NCBI RefSeq assembly: GCF_003473485.1
Contig: NC_053046.1
Coordinates: 14,952,001-15,016,000, forward strand
DNA length: 64,000 bases
Source of the DNA: Medicago truncatula
Lineage: Eukaryota; Streptophyta; Magnoliopsida; Fabales; Fabaceae
Reading direction: 5' to 3'
The first letter of the stretch is position 1. Each line of letters opens with the position of its first letter. The notes beneath the pieces are model-generated. The model made no database searches and had not been told where the DNA came from. It saw only the letters and a list, made by a program, of their open reading frames with translations. The translations under genes were made by a program, and so were the position numbers. This document shows, piece after piece, positions 22,880 to 35,200 of this stretch.

Positions 22880-25800
22880 ATATTTATCTCATTCACATCG
22901 CTACCAGTCAAAATTAGATCATCAACATATAAGCACATGAGTATCTGATTACCAGTTTTCCCTTTCTTCACATACAAACCATATTAGATTTACATTTCAC
23001 AAATTCTTGCTGCACAAGAAAACTGCCAAGCCTCTTATTCCATGCTCTTGGTACTTGCTTCAAGCCATAAAGAGCCTTATGTAATCTGAATACTTCCCTT
23101 TAATATTGAAGCATGGAGGTTGTGTAACATACACAACTTCATCTAATAGACAATTTAAGAAAGCTGATTTTACATCTAAGTGATACATGGCCAGTTTCTT
23201 CCACAAGCTATGCCAACTATCAATCTCACAGTTTCTAGTCTAGCTACAGGTGCATAAACTTCAAAATAGTCAAGGCCAACTTTCTCCATAAAGCCCCTTG
23301 CTACTAGCCTTGCTTTGTGTTTTCCTACTTCACCATTTGGCTTCAATTTCAACTTGAATATCCATTTCACATCAATTGCCTTCTTGTTAGCTGGTAACTT
23401 GGTGAGCTCCTAGGTATTGTTTATGTTGATTGCATTAAGTTCCTCAATCATAGCATTCTTCCATACCTTTTCAGTCATTACTATTTCATAATTGATTGGT
23501 TATCAATCAGCTAATAATGCAAAATGAACAAATTCCCCTTCTTAATTGACTTCATTATCAGGTGTAATTTCATGACCAGCTAATCTTGTTGAGACAAACC
23601 TTTGTCTTTGTGAAACTCTAGTGGCTTGATTGTCTCCAATAGGTATTTCATCTTGAGTACCAGCCTCTTGTTGAACTTGTTCAACTTGTTCTTCTTCAAG
23701 TAATGCAGGAATTATTAAGTTGGAATTTTCTTGTTCCAATCCCAAGCTTCAAATTCACAAACTTTCACATCTCTACTGATCACAATTGAATTATTCAGAG
23801 GATGATAGAGTCTATAGGCACTTGTTTCATGTTATCCAACCAGTATCACAGGCTCACTCTTGTCCTCTAGTTTTCTTCTCTTTGCATCAGGGATATGCTT
23901 ATATCACAAAGAACTAAATACCCTTAAATGTTTTGCAGCTTGCTTGCTTCCCAACCATACTTCTTCGGAAATCTGACATGCCCTTTAGTTGGACATTTGT
24001 TTAAGATGTATGTTGTAGTTCTTACAACTTCTCTGTAATGTGTTTGGCATACTCTTCAGTTTCAACATGCTTCTGGTCATATCAAGCAAGCTTGTATTCC
24101 TTCTTTTAGCTAATCCATTATGTTGTGGAGTGTATGGAGCAGTTACTTCATGAGCTATGCCATTATCTTTGCATAATTTCTAAAACACCTTTGAAGTATA
24201 CTCACCACCTCCATCAGTTCTCAAAATCTTAAAAGATTTTCCACCTTGCTTTTCTACTAAGACTTTGAATTTCTAAAATATATCAAAAGCATCATTCTTT
24301 ACTTTGATTAAGTATAACCAAATTTTCCTGCTAAATTCATCTACGAAACTGATGAAATACTTGTTTCCACCTAATGAAGGAAACTCCAAAGGGCCACATC
24401 CATCTGAATATGTTATATTCAAGACATCCTTAGATGTATATGCAATGCTTGAATTGAATGCAGTTCTAGGTTGCTTACCAATCATGCACGTATCTCCAAT
24501 TTAGGTACTCCAAGAATCATGTCTTTATCAACCAATTGAATAAGACTCCTACAATTGAGATAACCAAACATATAGTGCCATAACCAACTATCTTCTTCTT
24601 TCACAATAGCTTATAGACAATTCAATTCTACAGCATTCATATCATTTTGAAAGGTTATATTCTTTGCAATGGGAGTTGCCAACATTAACCTTTGAGGCTT
24701 ATCAAACAGTTTCAAAGAGTTATCCTTCATGATGACTGAGTAGCCTTTATGAACTAACTGACCAACACTCAACAAGTTACACTGCATGCCAGGAACATAG
24801 AGTACATACTCAATTATTGCTAACTTTCCACTCTTTCCGTCAATAACAATCTTCCTCATTCCTTCTGCAACTAGTGTTCTATGATCAGCCAATCTCACTT
24901 TTGTGTTCTTTCCGTGATCAACTTCCCATAACCAATCCTTATTTTCAGTCATATGATTAGAACAACCAGTAACTAAGAACCATCTTTCTGAATTGCAGCT
25001 CTCATTACTAGTTGTTGTAACCATCAATAACATTGTGTCAGAATCTGAATCCTCTTGAGCAATCTTAGCTTGTTCCTCATCATTCTTTGCTTGCTTTCCT
25101 TTACCAGACCAACATTCGGAAGCAAAGTGATCAAAATTTTCACATTTAAAACATTGAATCTTCTTCTTATCAAAATCTTTCTTCTTTGTTTTGATAAGAA
25201 CTTCCTTCCTTTGAAGATTCACCTTTTTATGAACCTTTGTTCTCGACTTTAGACCAGTTTTCTCCCTTAGGGTGATTCTTCCCCTTCTTGAAGTTCTTTT
25301 TATCAGAATCATCTTTCTTCATGGTCTGAACTTGCAAGGCTTGTTGAATTCATATTTCACTGCTTCTCTCAGAAACCATCAGTTCATGAGCCTCCAGTTA
25401 ACTTTGCAATTCTTCAATCTTAAAGGTTTTCACAGCTTTTGATTCATGAACTGTTACCGCTATAAATTCAAATCTTGATGACAGTGTTCTCATGATTTTC
25501 TCAACAATTTGTTGATCTGTAACTTCTTCTCCACAATATTGATGAGTTTGGAGATGTACTCAGTAATCTTATGCTCATCCTCTATGAAGCCTACATACTT
25601 CAAAATAGATGATGTATCGTATCCCATGTGTATTCTGCACCGATATCTGCCCGATATTTTCCGATACGTATCGGAAGAGTATCAGATGATTAAATTTTAT
25701 TTTATTTTTAAAATAATTATCTGATACGTTTTCGATACGTCCCGGATACGCAAAGGATATGTCTGTGTGGTCCGATATGCATGGATACGTTTTTTTTTAT

Positions 25801-26554
25801 ATTATTTTTATTTTTGTTTTTTTCTTTTAAAAAAACATTATATTACTATAATATAATATTTATACATTACTAATTACTAATATTACATCTCCTTTTTTGG
25901 ATATAATGCTTCTTTTTTGGATCAATATAGTATAACACTAACAATGTTCCTTTCGGATATAGTATAGCACTGATGGTGCTCTTTTTGGGATATATTGTGT
26001 ATGTAATTGACTAATCATTACTCTCTTAATCGTCAATATTATTTACATATTAAAAAAAATGGTTATAATTATAGTATACATTTAATTATATAATTGTTTT
26101 TATCATCGTACCCCGACCGTATCGTATCTTGATTTTTGAAATTTTTTTGTATCATCACCTTAATGATACTTTTCAAGAATATCCCAAGCTTCCTTTGATC
26201 TTGTGGATTTCAAAATTCTTTCAAAGTTTCCTTCATCAAGACTTTGTTGAATCAGGAACAAAGCCTTACGATCCTTCTTCTTTAATTCTTTGTGCGCATT
26301 CCTTTGAACTTCGGTTGCATTGCATCTAAATCATTGTACCTGATTTGCACAATTTCCAACAAATCGTGTGCCCCAAACAGGTTCTTCATCGAAGTACTCC
26401 ATCTTTCCCAGTTTCTTCCTTCAAGAATTGGAAGATGTGTATTGAAACTGCTGCTACCATTCATTGTTTCTCCTACAATGTTTCTTCTCTTGATAATTGT
26501 GTGATTCAAGGTTTCTTGCACCCCTTAAAACGAAACCAGGCTCTGATGCCAATT
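22880..26554 (-). mobile_element. Ty1/copia retrotransposon, decayed, minus strand
   Basis: Reading leftward from the LTR at 26555: primer-binding site TGGCATCAGAGC (26540-26551), gag start (about 26521, LPILEGRNWERWSTSMKNLF), gag middle (KEAWDILEKYH, near 26180), a gag CCHC knuckle (CFKCENFDHFASEC, near 25130), protease-like region (WFLVTGCSNHMTEN, where active elements have DSG/DTG), integrase pieces (YFISFVDEFSRKIWLYLIK, near 24340) and reverse transcriptase (KHKARLVARGF and CLYVDDLILTG, 23370-22900). Stops and frameshifts break every domain. The RNase H end and 3' LTR are missing. Gag is interrupted by an unrelated insertion at about 25615-26155. It cannot transpose by itself. Confidence 0.92.
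25615..26155. mobile_element. Insertion inside copia gag with GATACG-rich ends
   Basis: Gag homology stops at about 25612 and resumes at about 26157. The inserted 540 bases have clusters of CCGATATCTGCCCGATA, CGATACGTATCGG and GATACGT at the left, a very AT-rich middle, and CGTATCGTATC with 'gtatcatcacc' at the right. 'tagatgatgtatcgtatcc' at the left is loosely inverse to the right end. I cannot name the family. Confidence 0.7.
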
Positions 26555-26640
26555 TGTTAGCGCATCACACAATGCTTGCAATGCAAGCTAGGGTTCTTAG
26601 GGTTTTGATTTTAAGAAACTGATACACACAAGTGGATGTA
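26555..26640 (-). mobile_element. Partial LTR of the copia element
   Basis: On the plus strand it begins TGTTAGCGCATCAC directly beside the primer-binding site, so it is the 3' border of the element's 5' LTR. The other LTR border is not identifiable because a SINE-like sequence follows at once. Confidence 0.6.
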
Positions 26641-26725
26641 CCGGGGTTCGAACCCCGATCATAGCATCCGGCCTAACAATTTCGACATTTTTTCCAATTG
26701 AGCTAGGAATTCTGGATGGCAAATG
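26625..26725 (-). mobile_element. tRNA-derived SINE
   Basis: On the minus strand CCTAGCTCAATTGG resembles a Pol III A box and GGGGTTCGAACCCCG holds a perfect B box (GGTTCGAACCC) about 55 bases later. The cloverleaf is not complete, so it is not a tRNA gene. Similar A/B box units occur at 26940-27065 and 44876-45000. Confidence 0.65.
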
Positions 26726-26939
26726 AGTGGTTTTATAAATAATAAATGTTGTTCATGTTTCTCGTTAAATTTCAAAGTGGTAATTGTTGTAGTTTATAGT
26801 TTTTCATAAAATAATTTCACCTTACAAAATTTTATGTGATTATTTAAAAAAAATCGGTTATTTGAAAATTAATAAATATGTCATACATAAATGTAATAGG
26901 GATTAAAATTTGCAAACACTTTTATTTTTATTTTTTGTA

Positions 26940-27065
26940 TGTAGACGAAGCGACAAACACCACATGAAACTCACACAAATAGAAGATCTCCGGATCGAAC
27001 CCGAGACACCACAAATATCTGGAATAACAATTTGGACATTTGCCGATTGAGCCAAAAGATACAAA
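26940..27065 (-). mobile_element. tRNA-derived SINE, second copy
   Basis: Minus strand: TTGGCTCAATCGGCAAATG (A-box-like), then GGGTTCGATCCGG (B-box-like) some 55 bases on. Shares 'aaattgtta' and spacing with the copy at 26625-26725, so the two may be one family. Confidence 0.6.
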
Positions 27066-27849
27066 TGAAAATATTATATTTCTTATACATAGACACACAC
27101 ATATTTATAATTTATGCAGGTAGTTGATGTTGTTTTTTTATTATTGAAATGCATAATTCCAAGAGTCATTTTTAATTCATGAGAATTAGAGAAAATCAAT
27201 TGTGTGTAGTTTCTCTAATATTCAAAATTGATTTTCTAATTTAGAATTGATGACATATTATTGTGCTTTTATCTTTTTTTAATTAATAAAGTATATATTC
27301 ATCAAGATTCGATAGATTTCTAAAATGCTTATCTTTTATAATCGATTCAAGCTTTTATAATCGATTGAAGCAAGTTGTAATTGATGACCATACTGATGTA
27401 ACGAAGTTGCTTCAAGGTTATGTTACTTCATCAAATTCAAAGCCCACACATCTATTCCAATTACAAGTTTCTTTTGAGAGCACATTCCGGATTGAAAGTT
27501 TGAGACATTGTAATAATGTGTAATATCAACACTTAAAAATTTAAATTTGTGCTGTATTTGGTTTTCGATATATGTCAGTGTTTGACACCGAGTCACCAAC
27601 ATCAATGATTATACTCAATCACTTTTTAAATAAAATTATTACTGATGTTTATGTGTCCGTGTGTCTGGTATACCTAACCGGTTTCGTGGCTCTGGAAACA
27701 TAATTTTGGTTTCATACTGACGTTCATGAATGAGTTATGGGATGACAACTCATATCACGTAGTTGGTAATATCAATTGGTGTATTTTAACAGGGGCACCA
27801 ATAATTTGCATGACTACATTATTTTTGTTGGGTCACCTATAGTATGACC
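27066..27849. other. AT-rich intergenic stretch
   Basis: No gene is supported. 27558-27720 contains 'gtcagtgtttgacaccgagt' and 'gtgtccgtgtgtctgg', a fragment of the GTGTC-rich dispersed repeat also found at 32505, 34925 and 45876. Confidence 0.4.
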
Positions 27850-28459
27850 TAGGGGTGTTCGCGGTGCGGTTTGGTTCGGTTTTAAGCATAATAATCATCC
27901 AAACCGCGAGAGAAAAAAGCATGCGATTTGGTTTGGTTCGGTTGATTTTTAAAAAGTCATCCAAACCAAACCAAACCAAACCAATGCGGTTTGGATTGGT
28001 TCAGTTGATGCGGTTAATCGCGAGATAAATAAAAAAATTACATTAACTCTAATATTGCCAACTAGTACCAAGCAATTTTAATTATTCAAAAAAAGAACTT
28101 GAAGTTCCAAAATAGCATTACAATACCAATAAAAGTTATTTATCTAAAATAACATTACAGTACCAAAATAATATTTAAGAACCAAAAAATAGCTGGATAG
28201 TGTTGGGCTTGGGCTTGGGCTCACTTTGGTATTGGGCTAGTACAGTACTTACTTAGTTTAATAACATTGAGTATTTTTGCGGTTTGGTTTGGTTTGGTTT
28301 GGTTGTTGAGATGCAAACCGCAAACCGAACCGAACCGCGCGGTTCAGTCTAAAAGTCATCCGAACTCATCCGAACCAAGTGCGGTTTTTTGCGGTTTCGA
28401 TTTGGGTTGGTTCGGTTTGCGGTTTTTCTATTGGGTTGGTTTGGTTTTGAACACCCCTA
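27850..28459. mobile_element. hAT-type non-autonomous transposon, 610 bp
   Basis: Perfect 11-base inverted ends TAGGGGTGTTC / GAACACCCCTA. GTATGACC at 27842-27849 is repeated exactly at 28460-28467, the 8-base target duplication of hAT elements. Both ends are packed with GCGGTTTGGTTCGG-like repeats (inverted between ends), forming long potential hairpins. The interior has no transposase. Confidence 0.95.
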
Positions 28460-28467
28460 GTATGACC

Positions 28468-29372
28468 TAACTTATTATGATGGATCCAGCATTGATCACT
28501 ATGTTTCACCATAGTAAAAAAAAAACTATATTAACATTTTACTATGGATTTTATTGTTGTAATACTTTTAATGATTTATTGAAAGGTTTTTATGTTACAT
28601 TAAATTACTTTTTATCCTTTTTTGAATATGATATATTTGTGTTTGATTGTTGAAAAAAGTGAAATGTGCTTGATCCTCTTTGGTGGTTGGACCACTCGCT
28701 ATGGATGGTTACGAGGATGGAAGTTGAATATGAGGTTGTAGGTTGGATTGGATGGGTTTAGTACACACTTATGAATGACAAAACTTTTACTAGTTGGTTG
28801 GCTAGTTTTGGAGAAGAATTTGATGTGTTCAATACATATACAACTTGGTAATGCTGTTACTGCAAAACAATCAAAATATCAGAGCATTATTTCTAGGTCT
28901 AAGAAGCCACCATTGGTGTCCAATAGTTTTGTTTGGATTTGTAATTTGATAAAGGTCCCTAGTCCCTACAACACAATTCATGACTCAATTTCTTAACCCC
29001 TCATTTAATACCTAATTTCTTTGTGAAAGATCCATGTGGGAAAATACTTTCAATTATGAATTTACTTCACACTAAAATCATAAATATAGAGTGATGTCGG
29101 TCTCCTTTCTTGCATCAACATCGTCTATTATTTTTCCGAGCTAAGATTTTCTCTATTTTATAAAATAAATGATACGAAGTAATATCTATTACCGTAGTTT
29201 TGTAGTAAATACATGATATAAATATATATGTTTTTAAAATATATCTTATTAGTTAGATATTTATACATCAAAACTATAGAAATGAATATTGACATTTATT
29301 TTAGAAAATAGAGAGGATATTTATCTGTTGTTCCCGGCAAAAGTTCTGGCTAGGGATTGTGTATTTTATATA
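28468..29372. other. Intergenic, no gene seen
   Basis: AT-rich; the frame at 28775-28996 shows no family features. 28640-28800 contains GGATGG/GGTTGG runs without clear structure. Confidence 0.4.
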
Positions 29373-29626
29373 GGGTTAAATATGTTTTTATGCCCTACAA
29401 AATCATGAGTTTTTATGTTTAGTCCCTGTAAAATTTTAATGGTTAAAATATTGTAGTTTGTAATAATAGTCTCGATTTTGAAAACTTTTTACAAAAAATG
29501 GATATTTTTAGTCCTTCAAAATAGTCTCTATAAAATGTAAATAGGGACTAAAAGTGAATAAATTTTTTTGTAGGGACTAAACTTAAAAATTTGTAATTTT
29601 TTAGAGACTAAAAATATATTTATCCC
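29373..29626. mobile_element. MITE with GGGTTAAATATG-type inverted ends
   Basis: Left end GGGTTAAATATGTTTTTATG.. and right end complementary to GGGATAAATATATTTTTAGT, with 'tttagtccctgtaaaat' on one side and 'gtagggactaaactt' on the other. This layout is familiar from an abundant legume MITE type. Target duplication is unclear. About 254 bases, non-coding. Confidence 0.75.
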
Positions 29627-31506
29627 TTTTACATATCATCTAAATAATTTATCATAAGTAACTATTAAAGCAAAATAACTTCAATATTTTTTTTGACTTG
29701 AAATTTAATCAATTTATAACACTTCACTAATTTATCTATAATTAAAGAAAAACAAGGTGGAAAATCACAAATGAAAATAAATGTGACTTCCATAATTCCA
29801 TTATGTAAAAAGAATCCCTTGAGATTTGAATGTGCGTTGCATTGCAACTTTTTTTGACAGATTGGTTAGCAATTGAGGAGTGACTAATTTGGATTTTTGA
29901 AAAATCAATAAAAAATTCAAAAATATGAAGATCATGTTTTTTTAGAATCTTTTGTCAAAAAAAAAATGTTTTTTTAGAATCAAATGAATACCAGTTTTTT
30001 TTTTATTCGGTAAAAAATGAATATCAAATTTAGTAGTTAGAGTTGTTGAATGAATTTATTTGGAATACACCATTGTGTTTGTGGCTACTTACAATGAGGA
30101 AATAAATACTCTTATTTGGAATGCACCATTGGGTTTGGGTCACTGCAGCTAACATGCATAAAACATATAAACTTAAGTTATTTTGTTCTTTTTTTGTCTT
30201 CTAGCTAGTTGCATTGTCACTGTATTTTCTCGAAAATAATCTGTTTTGTTGTTTCCCCCACAAAGGAGAATAGAAAATTGCATTGCATTGTCACTGTTTA
30301 TTTTATTCTTTTGTTGTGATTATTTATTTATATACATGCTACGGTGCATATTGCATATAATGTTCAATTTAATGTTGAAAAATGTATACACCACTTGAAG
30401 GCAAATAGTCTCATATCTTCACGTGGTATAGAATAATTGCCAGCTTGCTCTGATGAATAAATATAGTAGTAGCCGATTTTATTGGTATAGATTGGTCTTG
30501 AAAATAATCATCACATGAGTCATGGATTGTGACTATATGGCCTTTTGAAAGGCAATGCGTTGCACACATCAAACGCTGATTATGTCTACTCAAAAAAAGG
30601 AGAGAAAATTTTGATAGTAAAATCTACTTTACTATATAAAATATTAAGCACTATGGTTCAACAAATTAATCACAACACTAGCCTTTCATTACCCTAGGGT
30701 AGAGATCCCACCCAACAAAAATAATAAATCATTTTCACACATGTTAGTGCTGCTGCATGTTAGTATATATGGACCGCAAAGCCGCTCAATTATGAAGACG
30801 GCAATAATGTAAGTAAAAAAAAAAGAGGTTTAAATAAAAATGACTTATATTGAAACTGCGGTTGTTTGACTGTGAGTGAGAATTAAGTGATTTTTTATTC
30901 AAGTTAAACAATAAATTTGAGTCTAATAATCAATTCTAAAATAGAAATTTTAGTTTTAAGTTGCAATTGCTAAATAACAATCAAACATGTTAAAAAATCA
31001 AAAACTCTCTGCGAAATTATCAAAATGTCTTTAATGACCTGTATTTGTCCACAATAAATGTGTTCATATGACATTTATGTACATACATACAATTCTAGAT
31101 TTCGGTTTTAGAAATGTCAAAACTGATTTTGAGATATATAATTGATTTTGATATGTTTGAATAAATTTTAGTAGAATTAATTTTACCTTTAGGATAAAAA
31201 AAAACTCGTATAGTCATTTTGATTCGTGAACATATAGCGAATAATCACAACGATACACCTTAATGTATCAAAATTTCAAAACAGTTTAAAGAAAATGTGA
31301 ACCCGTGTTCCTGAAGCACGGATTAAGAAGCAAATATAGTATGTACTGCGTTGGAAAAAGTCAACAAAGTGTATTTTTTTAATTTAATTTTTTTTTGTTT
31401 CCTTAATCAGTGTCACGAAGAAACCGGTTAACATGACCCATAGTTTAATTATATACTATGTTATTCAAATGAGAAATGTTAACGAGTGTCGCAGAACACT
31501 CTTTAA
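29627..31506. other. Intergenic, no gene seen
   Basis: AT-rich with scattered short repeats ('gtgtttgggtcact'-like at 30060-30150 twice). Frames at 29665-29847, 30411-30593 and 31433-31630 have no recognisable features. Confidence 0.4.
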
Positions 31507-31845
31507 GAGCATCCACAATGGAGACCCTCAAATTAAAGGTCTTAAGCGGGTCCCACTTATACACATCACTTTTTATTTTATAATAACAGTACCTAATAGG
31601 TACTCGGTCACTCTAATGGAGATCTTCTAACAAAAAGTCTAAATGAGTCCCACCACTAACTCTTAATCATTTAAATTCCACCACTAACATATTATTTTAA
31701 TAAAAATTTGTGTGGGAAACACTTAAAGATGGGTCTTAAGTTAGATACCGATATCTTAGAAGATCCCCAAATTTTTTTCTCACAATGGAAGTATCTATTA
31801 GGCACTAGGTCTTAAATGATGAAGATCTCACCATTGTAGATGCTC
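31507..31845. mobile_element. PIF/Harbinger (Tourist-like) MITE, 339 bp
   Basis: Inverted ends GAGCATCCACAATGG / CCATTGTAGATGCTC with one mismatch. TAA at 31504-31506 and 31846-31848 is the 3-base target duplication typical of PIF/Harbinger elements. It sits about 380 bases upstream of the NHL gene start and could influence its promoter. Confidence 0.93.
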
Positions 31846-32222
31846 TAAGCACTTTAAATAGTAAATTTTGTATGAAAATTTATATATTTAATACATAAAA
31901 AATTATTACACTTGACCTTTTAAAAGAATAATTGCAAGTTTCCGAAAGCACCGTTAAGAAGACTTTGTTGAAATTAATCTTTTCATTATAAGTAACACAA
32001 TAAAGTAAACAATTACTAGCATACATAAGCACATCCAATCCAATACAAAGGAAATCTATTTAAAGATACTAATGGCGGTTAAAGATTCTCTCTCATACTA
32101 ACCTGGCCCACAACTCCCTCTTGCATTTTTTCTTCCCTTTTCCACCTTTCTCCTTTCACACACACTACCACACACCACACTCCTTTCAGCTCCATAATCC
32201 CATTTTGAATGCTTAGGATCAA
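31846..32222 (+). promoter_or_regulatory. Proximal promoter and 5' leader of the NHL-repeat gene
   Basis: A TATTTAAAG box-like sequence lies near 32057, and a CT-rich leader ('ctcctttcacacacacta') runs from about 32105 to the ATG at 32223. The spacing fits a core promoter followed by a short 5' UTR. Confidence 0.4.
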
Positions 32223-35200
32223 ATGGGTAAGCTTCATTTTGCATTGACTTTTCTTCTTCTACTTCTACTTACAAATGTCTCAGCTGCACCACCATTATTC
32301 TCATCAATTTCACCTGCAAGTAAGTCATTCACTCATTCACATACCCAATTTTTCATTTATCAAACTTTTTTCTTTTTTATACTTAAATTTTGTTGCTTTT
32401 TTCAGAGATTGTTAATGGGTTTCTCTCAAATGCTGTACCTGCTTTCACCAAATGGGTGTTCTCACTTAAACCAACCACCAAAAAAGGTATAGATCTATCT
32501 CAAATTCTCAATCTTCAAAGCCCTGACACAAACACCGGACACGAGATTGATACTAACACACAAAAGTGATTGAATGTATAATTAGAAGTATCTGGTGTCT
32601 GAGGTGTCTTGTCAGACACCAGATACAATATGGCTTTAATCTAAAGTGTTGGTGCTACATAGATCACAAATGACACATACACCCAGAGACTACATTGACA
32701 CAATTTTTTAACTTAAGAAAATGAAAGTGATTGAATGTAGTCACATGTATCAGTGTCTTGTCAGACACCAAATATAACTTTAATATGAAGTGTTGATGCT
32801 ACATAGATCACAGTGATATCTTCACTTTTTTTTAATGTTTTTCTATTATTTTTGTTTTGTTTTGGTTGTGATGTGGAATTGGAATGTTGAATGGCAGCGA
32901 TTGCTGGGAAGTCAATGATGAAGTTTGAGAGTGGATACAATGTGGAAACTGTGTTTGATGGAAGCAAGCTTGGAATTGAGCCTTATGCAGTTGAGGTGTT
33001 GTCTAATGGGGAGCTTCTGATTCTAGATTCGGAGAATAGTAACATTTATAAGATTTCGTCTTCACTTTCTTTGTGTAAGTGTGCCAATGTGATAACTTCA
33101 CCTATGATGTCACTCGTTGCTCCTACTAGCAACATTTTTTGCAGTAATAATAATTGTTGTTATGAAATCAGAATAATCTTTCGGTGATTATAAGTTTGGT
33201 TTTGTTGTAATTGTAGAGAATTGTTATTTGTTATGTTATTCAGTTTCTTTTGGCCTGATTTGAAATATTATTAACTACCTTGTTGACTTGTTGATCCATT
33301 CATTGTGTAGCATAAAGTAATGTGTGGAAATGGAATTGACTTACTTTAACTTTTGAAATTATGAGCTATATTTGATTTTGTTTGTAACTGCTGCAACTAT
33401 TATACATTTTTTGTGGTTTTTTGCGTTGTAGACTTACAACAAGAAACCATGAATGACAAGGGTCATTTCTTGTTCCCTATTCTCTCTCCCCTTTGGACTG
33501 TAGAATCGGAAACAATGAATTGAAGCAATATGACGTCAAAGAGTTTGGTTATATCATTATCACTAGTTTCAGTGTGATGTGTACAATGCATGATATTTTG
33601 TCACTCTAGTTGTAGCTTATGAGCTTATTATTACTTAACTGTTATGCATGCATTTGGAACTCCTTGCATCTATGGCATCTTAATGTGATTTCTCTGCCTC
33701 ACTTGAAACCATTGGTATGTGTGCACTTTCTTCACTTCAAAAATAACATGTACATTGCAAATGTACAGATAGCAGGCCAAAACTTGTGGCAGGATCTGCG
33801 GAAGGATATTCTGGACATGTTGATGGAAAATTAAGAGAGGCTAGGATGAACCACCCAAAGGGGATTACTGTTGATGACCGAGGAAATATCTATGTTGCAG
33901 ATATTATGAATATGGCAATTAGGAAAATTAGCGATTCAGGTTAGCATTTTGTTATACTTTGGTTATCTTCTCCTCTAGAGACGTTTTTTTTTCATTTGTG
34001 TATATATGTATAGGATTCCTAAACTAGAACACAACTGTCTTGTAGAAATTCAAGGAAACTTATAAATCCTGTAAATGTTGCTTTAGGCCAAACTTATATT
34101 CAAGGGTTTGTTTGGATTGACTTATTTTTATTCGAGTTTATCTATTGACATAAGCATTTGTAAGATTGTTTAGGCTAACTTATTGAAGCAACGTACGACA
34201 TGTCCATAAGCTGTTTTCAGCTTATTTCCATAAGCTTTCCAGTATAACTTATGAAAACAACTTATAGCTCATGAAAACAGTTTGATTATATTCTATCTTT
34301 TATTATAGAAATAACTTCATATATAAGCACTTATGCTATAAGCACATATTACATTGTATCAAAACATTGTTCTACTTTGAACATCAGAGTTGGAGATGGA
34401 ACTTTTTATTGAATTAAGATATCTGTTTTCTCTTTTATGGAAAAGGAATTAAGATGTTTGTTTTCAGGGGTTACAACAATTGCTGGAGGAAAATTAAGCC
34501 GTGGAGGGGGCCATGTCGATGGACCAAGTGAAGAGGCTAAATTTTCTAATGACTTTGATGTGGTTTATGTTGGAAGTAGTTGTTCTCTACTTGTCATCGA
34601 CAGGGGGAATCAAGCCATCAGGGAGATTCAGCTGCGCTTTGATGACTGTGCTTATCAATACGAAAGTGGATTTCCACTCGGTAAATAAAATAAATCTATT
34701 CAGAGTCTATCTCTAGAGTTTTTATTAGTTACATATTAAAAGTGTATGCCTTCAATCTGCAGGAATTGCAATGCTTCTCGGAGCTGGCTTCTTTGGTTAT
34801 ATGCTGGCATTGCTGCAGCGTCGTCTAAGTACAATTGTTGCGTCTCAGGATATGACTCTTGTGAGTGCTTGTCTAGTTCTCTGCTTTCTGATGTGTTATA
34901 TTAAATAAGATAAATATAGTCTATATAGCACTGACACCTCAGATCAATGGTGTGTCTGGTGTCCGATACAACACGGACACATTTGGTTACATTCAATTTC
35001 TTTCTCTTTTTAAAAACCATACCAGTGTGTTTGTGTCTGTGTCCAGTGTTTGTGCCCATGACGGTGCTTCATAGAATAGTCCTAAATAAATCGGATAGAT
35101 AGTTGGCTATCCAAAAACAAAATATGATTGATAGAACTTCAATAAGTTTATATGCAGTAAATATCCAGATTTCTTGAGAAAAAAGGAATGTTACTTCTTA

